A DNA stretch of 31,383 bases, from positions 1-31,383 of IMG/VR virus record IMGVR_UViG_3300025769_000506; one strand, given 5' to 3'. The DNA is from a virus. Position 1 is the first letter of the stretch. Each line of letters begins with the position of its first letter. The notes beneath the pieces are model-generated. The model was not told the DNA's origin. It ran no database searches and saw only the letters and a list, made by a program, of their open reading frames with translations. Shown piece by piece: positions 1-7,198 of this stretch. The position numbers and the translations under genes are program-made.

Positions 1-2
1 GT

Positions 3-953
3 GAACAAGATAAGATGGTTGTTAGAACTGGTGGATACAACGAGTTTCCATATCTTGTACCTAGATGGTCAAAAGCTACAGGTGAAGTATATGGTCGTTC
101 CCCGTCTTACAATGCTTTACCAGATATCAAAACATTAAACAAAGCTGTAGAGCTAGGACTTAAAGCATGGTCAAAAGCTATTGATCCTCCATTGTTAGTA
201 CAAGATGATGGTGTTATAGGTAGAGTAAGAATGACACCTGGTGGTATTACAGTTATTAGAAGTGATGCTGCAGTAAAACCATTTCAGTCTGGTGCAAATA
301 TGCAACTAAATGCTTTCAAAGAAAACGAACTTAAAACTGCAATAAGACAAGCATATTACTCAGATCAGTTACAGTTACAACAAGGACCACAAATGACAGC
401 TACAGAAGTACAAGTAAGATACGAACTTATGCAAAGACTTTTAGGTCCTACACTCGGTAGATTCCAATCAGAGTTTTTGAACCCACTTATAGAAAGAGTG
501 TTTGGTATTATGTTTAGAGCAGATGCTTTTCTACCAGCACCAGAGTTGTTAGAAGGGCAATCTATAGATATTGAATATGTAGGTCCACTTGCAAGATCAC
601 AGCGTATGGAAGAAGCAGTTGCAGTAGAAAGATTGTACCAGTTAGCTATGCAACTAGGACAAGCTGATCCATCAGTCATGGATATCTTGAATAATGATGA
701 GGCAGTTAGAATGAGAGCTGAACTACTTGGTGTACCTAAATCTGTACTTAGAGGTAGAGAAGAAGTAGATGAACTTAGACAAGCTAGAATGGAGGCACAG
801 ATGATGCAACAGCAAATGGAAATGCAACAGCAACAAGCAGAAATTGCAGCCAAACAATCATCAGCCCTCAAAAATGCGTCTGATCCAAATACGCAACAAG
901 TATTAGAGCAAGTAGTAGGAGGCTTAGAGGAAGAGGTAGCAGTTGAAGAATAA
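3..953 (+). CDS. Portal (head-to-tail connector) protein, 5'-truncated by the window edge
   Basis: Carboxy-terminal part of a podovirus portal protein, which forms the dodecameric ring through which DNA is packaged and ejected. The reading frame is open from base 3; an internal ATG at 15 is not the start, because the conserved stretch ending in LVPRWSKATGEVYGRSP lies well inside the family. Typical signs are that P-R-W motif, a Tyr/Gln-rich region (DQLQLQQGPQMTATEV), the NPLIERVFGI segment and a Met/Gln-rich helical tail ending in acidic residues. About 316 residues are present; T7-type portals are around 500-550, so roughly the first third or more is missing. It overlaps the next gene by 11 bp and precedes scaffold and capsid genes, the standard order. 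The portal identity is firm; the exact subfamily is not. Confidence 0.9.
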   Translation, partial: EQDKMVVRTGGYNEFPYLVPRWSKATGEVYGRSPSYNALPDIKTLNKAVELGLKAWSKAIDPPLLVQDDGVIGRVRMTPGGITVIRSDAAVKPFQSGANMQLNAFKENELKTAIRQAYYSDQLQLQQGPQMTATEVQVRYELMQRLLGPTLGRFQSEFLNPLIERVFGIMFRADAFLPAPELLEGQSIDIEYVGPLARSQRMEEAVAVERLYQLAMQLGQADPSVMDILNNDEAVRMRAELLGVPKSVLRGREEVDELRQARMEAQMMQQQMEMQQQQAEIAAKQSSALKNASDPNTQQVLEQVVGGLEEEVAVEE

Positions 954-1167
954 AGATTCAGACCAAGAATTAAAACAACAGAAGATAGACTATAGAGGAA
1001 CATTTAACACCCAAGAAGGTGAAAGAGTTTTAGCTGATCTTACATCAGCTTATTACCATAGGAGTTCTTTTAGTAAAGATCCCTATGAAACTGCTTTTAA
1101 GGAAGGGCAAAGAGCAGTAATAGTCAGAATACTAAATCTTTTAAAGGAGGATAATAATAATGGCTGA
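943..1167 (+). CDS. Bbp19-like small phage protein
   Basis: A 74-residue soluble protein resembling the Bbp19 family of podoviruses (first seen in Bordetella phage BPP-1), found between portal and scaffold genes; its exact function is not known. The matching core is D-Y-R-x-x-F-N-T-x-E-G-x-R-V-L-A-D-L followed by a Ser/Asp-rich turn and A-F-x-E-G-x-R-A-V-x-x-R-I-L. The start is a TTG lying inside the portal end, preceded by AGAGG about 6 bases upstream; no later Met is available that keeps the conserved core. The gene overlaps the scaffold start by 8 bp, so it is probably translationally coupled on both sides. Confidence 0.75.
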   Translation: MKNKDSDQELKQQKIDYRGTFNTQEGERVLADLTSAYYHRSSFSKDPYETAFKEGQRAVIVRILNLLKEDNNNG

Positions 1168-2005
1168 CGAACAAACGACCACAGAAGTGGCAGACAACCC
1201 TACTCCAGAAACAGAACAAAATTCTGAATCTGTATTAGGATCTGGCATAAGTGATAATCAAACAGAAACTGATTGGAAATCATCTTTGCCAGAAGAACTA
1301 AGGAATGAACCAACTTTGCAAAATCTAAATGATGTAGAATCATTAGCAAAGACAGTAGTTCATCAACAAAAAATGATAGGTAGTAGAATACCATTACCTA
1401 AAAATGATGAGGAGAAAGCAGAACTGTATAACAAGTTAGGCAGACCTACAGATCCTACAAAGTATGATTTATCTATTCCAGATACTCATAAACAACATTT
1501 TAATGAAACTGCAGTAGGTGAATTTAAAAATGTTGCACATAAGATAGGACTTAACAACGATCAGGTAAATGCCTTATTAGAGTATCAAGTAAATCAAATT
1601 GATAATAGTGGACAGTTGCAAGAGGCACAAATGAATGTGCAACGAGAAGAAGCAGAGCAAACCCTTAAACAAGAATGGGGTTTTGAATATGATAAGAATC
1701 TGCGTTCTGCTATGAGAGCTATTGATGTATATGGTGATGAAGGACTTAAAGAAGTTCTCAATGGACCAGCAGGTAACGATCCAGCTATGATTAAATTTTT
1801 TGCTAGACTAGGTCAAGAAGTTACAGAAGAAATGGCAAAGAACACACAAAACAATACTATTGCTGCTTCTACTCTTGATGCAAAACAGGAAATAGAACAG
1901 ATTATGGCTGATCCTAAGAATCCATATTTTGATTCTTCACATAGAGATCATAAGTCAATGGTAGAGCGTATGCGACAATTGCACGAAAAAGTTTATGGAA
2001 ATTAA
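1160..2005 (+). CDS. Capsid scaffolding protein
   Basis: A 281-residue acidic, Gln/Glu-rich, mostly helical protein immediately upstream of the capsid gene: the position and composition of podovirus scaffolding proteins, which nucleate procapsid assembly and then leave the head. The N-terminus is disordered and rich in T, E and N. A family-like segment follows near residues 55-110: a helix with SLAKTVVHQQKMIG, then a P-L-P/K-N-D-E-E linker and L-G-R-P-x-D-P-x-K-Y-D. The C-terminal 20 residues are a charged amphipathic helix, the usual coat-binding element. ATG at 1160 follows AAAGGAGG ideally spaced. Identification is from order, composition and the L-G-R-P motif, not from a catalytic residue. 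Confidence 0.8.
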   Translation: MADEQTTTEVADNPTPETEQNSESVLGSGISDNQTETDWKSSLPEELRNEPTLQNLNDVESLAKTVVHQQKMIGSRIPLPKNDEEKAELYNKLGRPTDPTKYDLSIPDTHKQHFNETAVGEFKNVAHKIGLNNDQVNALLEYQVNQIDNSGQLQEAQMNVQREEAEQTLKQEWGFEYDKNLRSAMRAIDVYGDEGLKEVLNGPAGNDPAMIKFFARLGQEVTEEMAKNTQNNTIAASTLDAKQEIEQIMADPKNPYFDSSHRDHKSMVERMRQLHEKVYGN

Positions 2006-2010
2006 CTTTC

Positions 2011-2022
2011 TTGTGCTATAAT
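2011..2022 (+). promoter_or_regulatory. Candidate extended -10 promoter for capsid gene
   Basis: TGC-TATAAT at 2014-2022 is a perfect extended -10 element in the gap after the scaffold gene. No good -35 lies 16-18 bp upstream, which extended -10 promoters tolerate. Transcription would begin near 2029 and give the capsid mRNA a leader of about 135 nt. A dedicated capsid promoter parallels the strong promoter before gene 10 in T7. It is inferred from sequence only, and AT-rich DNA produces such matches by chance. Confidence 0.5.
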
Positions 2023-2028
2023 TAAGAT

Positions 2029-2164
2029 ACCAAAGTTCTGCCCGTAAGGATAACAGATGGGGTGGCCATGATAGGCGTTAAACATCCGTTTGATAAAAAC
2101 GTATTTTATAAGGTATCCCATTTGGATAAATACCGATAATATATTTTTATAGGAGGACTGAAAT
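2029..2164 (+). promoter_or_regulatory. Structured 5' leader of the capsid mRNA
   Basis: This 136-bp stretch has no ORF and is the longest gap in the virion-gene region. It is locally more GC-rich than its surroundings (GCCCGTAAGG..GGGGTGGCC around 2040-2066). It holds two related elements: ATCCGTTTGATAAA at 2084-2097 and ATCCCATTTGGATAAA at 2115-2130. The second can fold, with GGTAT (2112-2116) pairing ATACC (2130-2134) and CC/GG inside. A strong AGGAGG follows at 2151-2156. The arrangement suggests an mRNA leader that stabilises or regulates capsid translation, or an RNase processing site; no known riboswitch class is recognised. Confidence 0.4.
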
Positions 2165-3028
2165 ATGTCAGTACAAATAACTACAGCTTTTATAGAACAG
2201 TATAAAAGCAATGTATTTCACTTGGCACAGCAAAAAGGTTCAAGACTTAGAGATGCAGTCCGTACAGAAACAGTTGTCGGTAAATCTCATTTCTTTGAAA
2301 GAATTGGCTCAACTGCTGCGCTAAAAAGAACATCCAGACATAGCGACACTCCAAGAGTTGACACACCTCACTCTCGTAGAAAAGTAAGTATGGATGATTA
2401 CGATTGGGCAGACTTAATTGATCAAGAAGATAAAGTAAGGATGCTTATCAGCCCACAGTCTGAATATGCACAAGCAGGTGCATGGGCTATGGGAAGAGCA
2501 ATGGATGATGCAATTATTGATGCAGCTTCTGGAAACGCCTTTGGTGGCGTAGCTGGTGGCACAACAGTAGCATTACCATCTGGGCAAAAAATTGCTCATG
2601 GCTCTGCTGGTTTATCAGTTACAAAACTGATCGAAGCAAAAGAAATCTTAGATGCTGCTGATATTGATCCTGAAGAGGAAAGATATTTAGTATGCACATC
2701 TAAACAACTATCAGATTTGTTAGCAATAACACAAATTACATCTGCAGACTTTAACTCTGTTAAAGCACTTGTTCAAGGTGAAATTGATACATTTATGGGA
2801 TTCAATTTTATTAGAACAGAAAGACTAGATACTAACTCATCTAGCAACAGATTAGTTTTAGCATTTGCTAAATCTGGTATCGGCCTTGCTGTAGGCTCAG
2901 ATATTCAAACTAGAATTTCTGAAAGAGCAGACAAAAATTATGCAACACAGGTATTCTTGTCAATGACTATCGGTGCAACTCGTATCGAAGATGAAAAAGT
3001 TGTTGAGATAGAATGTACTGAAAGTTAA
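2165..3028 (+). CDS. Major capsid protein
   Basis: A 287-residue head protein with the look of the podovirus HK97-fold coat family (the P22/BPP-1-like 'phage capsid' group). N-terminal region: F-I-E-Q-Y-K..V-x-H-L-A-Q-Q-K-G-S-R-L-R-D-A-V, followed by a conserved R-H-S-D-T-P segment, D-W-A-D-L-I-D-x-x-D, a helix GAWAMGRAMDDAIIDA (about residues 105-120) and a C-terminal E-R-x-D-K-N-Y-A-T-Q-V-F half. The ATG follows AGGAGG by 8 bases after a long leader, in line with high expression. Scaffold upstream and a second virion protein downstream support the call. The length is slightly short for the family but complete. Confidence 0.88.
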   Translation: MSVQITTAFIEQYKSNVFHLAQQKGSRLRDAVRTETVVGKSHFFERIGSTAALKRTSRHSDTPRVDTPHSRRKVSMDDYDWADLIDQEDKVRMLISPQSEYAQAGAWAMGRAMDDAIIDAASGNAFGGVAGGTTVALPSGQKIAHGSAGLSVTKLIEAKEILDAADIDPEEERYLVCTSKQLSDLLAITQITSADFNSVKALVQGEIDTFMGFNFIRTERLDTNSSSNRLVLAFAKSGIGLAVGSDIQTRISERADKNYATQVFLSMTIGATRIEDEKVVEIECTES

Positions 3029-3043
3029 TAGGAGGAATCAAAA

Positions 3044-3553
3044 ATGGCAACAGCTAAATCAGTCGAAATTACAGCACTAGACGCATCGCCTAGAGAGGTC
3101 CTAGAAACTGGAAGTTTAGAGGGCAGGATGCGTGTAGCAAGTGGAACGATTGCAGCAGGAACAGGCGACATTGATAATGATGATGTATTAATGATGGTAC
3201 AAATTCCATCTAATGCAAAAGTATTATCAATCAAACTATTCAATGATGATCTAGATTCTAATGGTTCACCAACATTGGCAGCCAACGTAGGTCTATATTA
3301 TGAAGATGGTACTGTTCTTGATGAAGATTGTTATGCAACAGCTATAACAACTTTACAAGCTGCAAACACAGCAGGTGTTGAAGTTGCTTTCGAAGCTAGA
3401 AATGTTAATGCAGTTTCTAACTTTGCTTGGGAAGATGGTGGTTTATCATCAGATCCAGGTGGGGTTTTAAGAATAGCTTTAACTATGTCTAACGTAGCAG
3501 CAACAGCAGCAGCTGGTGATGTATCAGTTATCGTTACATATGTTGTAGACTAA
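3044..3553 (+). CDS. Putative head/virion structural protein next to capsid gene
   Basis: A 169-residue protein with no recognised motif, predicted mostly beta: alternating hydrophobic strands, many Gly/Asp turns, Ala-rich C-terminus (AATAAAGDVSVIVTYVVD). It has GGAGG 10 bases before its ATG and lies 15 bp after the capsid stop, inside the likely high-expression capsid transcript and before a hairpin. Phages of this layout often carry a capsid-decoration, head-fibre or neck protein here; the strand-rich segment VLMMVQIPSNAKVLSIKLF resembles such proteins. The structural role rests on context; the precise function is unknown. Confidence 0.55.
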   Translation: MATAKSVEITALDASPREVLETGSLEGRMRVASGTIAAGTGDIDNDDVLMMVQIPSNAKVLSIKLFNDDLDSNGSPTLAANVGLYYEDGTVLDEDCYATAITTLQAANTAGVEVAFEARNVNAVSNFAWEDGGLSSDPGGVLRIALTMSNVAATAAAGDVSVIVTYVVD

Positions 3554-3564
3554 AAAACAACAAT

Positions 3565-3588
3565 AGGGGGTAGTTTCGGCTACCCTCT
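3565..3588 (+). terminator. Hairpin between head and tail genes (possible leaky terminator)
   Basis: AGGGGGTAG (3565-3573) pairs with CTACCCTCT (3580-3588), a 9-bp stem with one G-U and a TTTCGG loop. No clean U-tract follows (TTACAAGG), so complete termination is unlikely. Its place, directly after the capsid genes and before the tail genes, is that of the leaky Tphi terminator after T7 gene 10; it may instead be an RNA-processing or 3'-stabilising hairpin. Confidence 0.5.
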
Positions 3589-3601
3589 TACAAGGTGAAT
3601 T

Positions 3602-4180
3602 ATGGCAACAGAAGTTTCAATATGTTCAAACGCACTTAGAAGATTAGGAGATGATCCTATAACTTCCTTAACAGATGATTCAGAAAGAGCTAGATTATGT
3701 AATGCTTTTTACGAAGATGCAAGAGATGCTTGTCTAAGAAGTCATCCTTGGAACTTTGCAATAACAAGAGCAAGTTTGACACAGCTTTCTGACTCACCTG
3801 TATATGGCTATGACTACCAATTTGCCTTACCTACAGATCCATATTGTCTAAGAGTATTAGCTATGGAGTATGAAGATTATATATTCAAAGTAGAAAATTT
3901 TTCAACACAAGGCAGGGTGTTGTTAACAGATGAAGAAACTGCCAAGATAATTTATATTGCAAGGATTACAGACACAACATTGTTTGATTCTTTATTTGTA
4001 GACACATTAATTACTAAACTTGCATCTGACTTAGCATATCCAGTAACTAATAGTCTAAAAGTACAAGAACAAATGTATAAGCTTTACCAGCTTAAACTTT
4101 CTGAAGCTCGTAGTATTGATGGACAAGAAGGGTTTATTGATGATCTTGTTTCAGATACATTTACGGATTTTAGAAGATAA
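3602..4180 (+). CDS. Tail tubular protein A-like (T7 gp11-like adaptor)
   Basis: A 192-residue homologue of the T7 gp11 gatekeeper/adaptor that joins the portal ring to the tail nozzle. The family pattern is clear: an N-terminal helix with I-C-S-N-A-L-R-R-L-G-D-x-P-I-x-S-L-x-D, then A-R-L-C-N-x-F-Y-x-x-A-R-D-A-C-L-R-S-H-P-W-N-F-A, then a strand region ending Y-x-Y-x-F-A-L-P-T-D-P-Y-C-L-R-V. The length matches T7 gp11 (196). The stop TAA overlaps the next ATG (TAATG), so the two tail genes are coupled. Confidence 0.92.
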   Translation: MATEVSICSNALRRLGDDPITSLTDDSERARLCNAFYEDARDACLRSHPWNFAITRASLTQLSDSPVYGYDYQFALPTDPYCLRVLAMEYEDYIFKVENFSTQGRVLLTDEETAKIIYIARITDTTLFDSLFVDTLITKLASDLAYPVTNSLKVQEQMYKLYQLKLSEARSIDGQEGFIDDLVSDTFTDFRR

Positions 4181-6681
4181 TGGCTAGAACACATCCAATA
4201 CAAACAAATTTTACTGCAGGTGAACTTAGTCCTAAACTATTTGGACAGACTAATCTTGATAAGTACAGCAATGGTGTAGAAACACTAGAGAACATGACTG
4301 TGTTTCCACAAGGTGGTGCAACTAGAAGAAGTGGCAGTAGATTTATATGTGAAGTCAAAAACTCTGCAAATACTACAAGACTTATACCTTTTGAATTTAA
4401 TGATGAACAAGCATATGTGTTAGAGTTTGGCGACCAGTACATAAGATTTTTTAAAGACCAAGGACAAATAACAGAGGCAGACAAATCTATATCTGCTATT
4501 ACAAAAGCAAATCCAGCAGTTGTTACAGCTACATCACATGGCTACAGTAATGGAGATGATGTTTGGATCAACAGTGTAGGTGGTATGACAGAAGTAAATG
4601 GCAGAAGATACACGATAGCAAATGTAACAACACATACATTTGAATTATCAGGTGTAAACTCTACTAACTATACTACATACACATCAGGTGGTACTGCAGC
4701 AAAGGTTTACGAAATTGCAACACCATATACATCAGCACAAGTATTTGATTTACAATTTGCACAATCAGCAGATGTCATGTATATCGTACATCCTTTACAT
4801 GAGCCAGAAAAACTATCAAGAACAGGACATACATCTTGGACACTTGCAGATGTAGATTTTGGTGCAACTGGTCCATATTTAGATCCTAATACTACAACTA
4901 CAACTCTTACACCAGCATCAGCAAGTACAGGAACAGGCGTTGATATAACAGCATCTGCAACCACTGGTATTAATGGTGGTGATGGTTTTCAAACTACAGA
5001 TGTGGGTAGACTTATAAAATTTAATAGTGGTGAAGCAGTTATTACTGGTAGAACAAGTACAACAGTTGTTGTTTGTACTATAACAAAAGCATTTGCAAAT
5101 ACAGATGCAACAGTAGCTTTTCAATTAGGCACATTTTCAGATACAACAGGGTTTCCAAAAGCTGTTACTTTTTTTGAACAACGATTAATTTATGGTGGAA
5201 CAACATCATTTCCACAAACTATATTTGCATCACAGTCTGGATTGTTTGATAATTTTGATGTAGATGATGCAAGTGCATCTGACGCATTTATATATACTAT
5301 TGCATCTAATAAAGTAAATGTTATTAGAGCATTAGCACCAGCTAGAGATCTTATTATCTTAACAGCAGGTGGTGAATTTAAAGTAGCTAGACCTACTGGC
5401 GAACCACTAAAACCAGACAATGTAAATATTACACAACAAACTACATATGGCACACACAGTACATTACCAGTACAAATTGATGATGCTGTATTATTCGTAC
5501 AAAGACAAAGACAAAAGGTAAGAGCATTTGAGTTTAGATTTGCAGATGATGCTTATATAGCTCCAGATCTTAACTTGTTAGCAGATCATGTAACAGGCAC
5601 TGGTCTTGTTGATTTAGCATATGCACAAGAACCAGACAGAATATTATATGCAGTAAGAGATGATGGTGAGCTAGTTGGACTTACATATTTAAAAGACGAA
5701 AAAATACTTGCATGGCATAGACACATTATAGGTGGTAAATCACAATCATGTACTGTTACAGTTTCTGATTATGCAAATATAGTATCAGGTTCTACACTTA
5801 CTTTTACAAAATCAGATGGCACAACTGTTACATTTACATCTACAACAGGCACTGCAGGAACAAATGAATTTAAAACAGAAACAAATAACAATACGACAGC
5901 AAGTAATTTACAGACAACTATAAATGGTCATGCAGATTTTACAGCTACAGTATCTAGTGCAGTTGTTACTATTACAGAAACTACACCAGAGAGTACAGGA
6001 TTTCTTACAGTAGATAGCAGTAGCCCTGTAAGACTTGCAATACAAAACGAAACTCATGCAGATGTTAAAAGTATTACAACAATATCAGAGGCATCAGAAG
6101 ATACAGTTTATATTATTGTGCAAAGATTAATTAACGGATCAACAGTTCAATATGTAGAATATTTAGACAGTACATTAAATCAAGATTCTGGACTTGCAGG
6201 AACAGTTACAGGATCAAGCACAACAGTAACAAGTTTAGATCATTTAGAAGGTGAAACAGTACAAATACTTATAGATGATGCAGTGTATCCAAAACAAAAA
6301 GTCACTAACGGAGCAGTAACAGTTAGCCTTCCAAGTACATTTGAAAGTAAAACAATAGAGATAGGTCTTGGTTATGTTTCTACTATAAAAACACTAAGAC
6401 CAGAAGGTACTGCACAAGCAGGTACTGCACAAGGCAGGAAAAAAAGGTATAATGAAATTATCGTAAGATTATTAGATAGTGTTGGCGTAACCATTAATAA
6501 CGACCAACTTCCATTTAGAAGTTCGGCAAATGCAATGGGTGAGCCAATACCAGCGTTTACAGGAGATAAAAGAGTTACTAACTTAGGTTGGGATAGAGAT
6601 GGTCAGATAACCATAAAACAGACACAACCCCTACCTATGACAGTTCTAGCAGTTACTGGAACATTAGTAACAACAGATTAA
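4180..6681 (+). CDS. Tail tubular protein B-like (T7 gp12-like nozzle) with an inserted beta domain
   Basis: An 833-residue tail nozzle protein. The N-terminus (TNFTAGELSPKLFGQTNLDKYSNG, then N-M-x-V-F-P-Q-G-G-A-T-R-R-S-G-S-R-F) is the family signature, as is F-P-K-A-V-T-F-F-E-Q-R-L-I-Y-G-G-T near residue 325. Residues about 105-180 look like the small beta module often labelled 'ubiquitin-activating E1 FCCH' in phages (H-G-Y-S-N-G-D..N-G-R-R-Y-T-I). Residues about 520-625 are an extra Thr-rich Ig/adhesin-like module (S-G-S-T-L-T-F-T-K-S-D-G-T-T-V-T-F-T) inserted between the conserved W-H-R-H-I-I-G-G and I-I-V-Q-R-L-I-N-G-S segments, which are normally close together. It is translated from a TAATG overlap with the adaptor gene. 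Confidence 0.9.
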   Translation: MARTHPIQTNFTAGELSPKLFGQTNLDKYSNGVETLENMTVFPQGGATRRSGSRFICEVKNSANTTRLIPFEFNDEQAYVLEFGDQYIRFFKDQGQITEADKSISAITKANPAVVTATSHGYSNGDDVWINSVGGMTEVNGRRYTIANVTTHTFELSGVNSTNYTTYTSGGTAAKVYEIATPYTSAQVFDLQFAQSADVMYIVHPLHEPEKLSRTGHTSWTLADVDFGATGPYLDPNTTTTTLTPASASTGTGVDITASATTGINGGDGFQTTDVGRLIKFNSGEAVITGRTSTTVVVCTITKAFANTDATVAFQLGTFSDTTGFPKAVTFFEQRLIYGGTTSFPQTIFASQSGLFDNFDVDDASASDAFIYTIASNKVNVIRALAPARDLIILTAGGEFKVARPTGEPLKPDNVNITQQTTYGTHSTLPVQIDDAVLFVQRQRQKVRAFEFRFADDAYIAPDLNLLADHVTGTGLVDLAYAQEPDRILYAVRDDGELVGLTYLKDEKILAWHRHIIGGKSQSCTVTVSDYANIVSGSTLTFTKSDGTTVTFTSTTGTAGTNEFKTETNNNTTASNLQTTINGHADFTATVSSAVVTITETTPESTGFLTVDSSSPVRLAIQNETHADVKSITTISEASEDTVYIIVQRLINGSTVQYVEYLDSTLNQDSGLAGTVTGSSTTVTSLDHLEGETVQILIDDAVYPKQKVTNGAVTVSLPSTFESKTIEIGLGYVSTIKTLRPEGTAQAGTAQGRKKRYNEIIVRLLDSVGVTINNDQLPFRSSANAMGEPIPAFTGDKRVTNLGWDRDGQITIKQTQPLPMTVLAVTGTLVTTD

Positions 6682-6682
6682 T

Positions 6683-7195
6683 ATGTGGTTACAAATAGCA
6701 GTAGGAGTAGCGACTGGGTTAAGTTTAATCGGTCAATACCAAGAACGTAGATTTATAAAACAAGCTGATAAAGCAGGTAGAAGAGCTAAAAAAATAAGAG
6801 ATATAAAAGAAAGAATAGATTTAAATTCACAAACACAATCTTTAATATCTGAAAAAATAGCAACACAAGCTCTTAGAGGTATTGTTATGAATGAATTTAC
6901 AACAAAGCATGAATTAGATACTGTTATAGATCAATATGATGAAGCTGTGTATTTTGCTGATTTAGAAATATTATATGATTTAAATGCTAGAGATTTTAGA
7001 TTAGCTGGAGCATTAGCAGCAAATACAGCTAAAATGGGCCAAACATTATTAAGTGGTATTGCAACAGGATATATGGCAGGTCAATCTGCTACACCACCAG
7101 CAACAACATCAACTGGAACAACCTTAGGAGGCCTTAGTGCTGGAGCAAATTCTTCAGGAAGAAGTATAGGTAGTTCAGCAGGACAGGGTTTTTAA
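6683..7195 (+). CDS. Internal virion protein, gp14-like
   Basis: A 170-residue protein at the position of T7 gp14 (196 residues), the first of three internal core proteins ejected with the DNA to build a channel across the cell envelope. It starts with a short hydrophobic segment (WLQIAVGVATGLSLIG), continues with a long charged helix rich in K, R and Q (about 20-110), and has Ala/Gly-rich, weakly hydrophobic stretches near 110-130 and a low-complexity Gly/Ser tail. There is no Shine-Dalgarno; the ATG lies 1 base after the nozzle stop, so it probably depends on coupling. Assignment is by order and architecture rather than a shared motif. Confidence 0.65.
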   Translation: MWLQIAVGVATGLSLIGQYQERRFIKQADKAGRRAKKIRDIKERIDLNSQTQSLISEKIATQALRGIVMNEFTTKHELDTVIDQYDEAVYFADLEILYDLNARDFRLAGALAANTAKMGQTLLSGIATGYMAGQSATPPATTSTGTTLGGLSAGANSSGRSIGSSAGQGF

Positions 7196-7198
7196 ATT

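Noticed and set aside
365-1003. 212-codon frame antisense to the portal gene
   Set aside because: Cys/Ser-rich shadow composition, no ribosome site, and a well-supported gene on the other strand.
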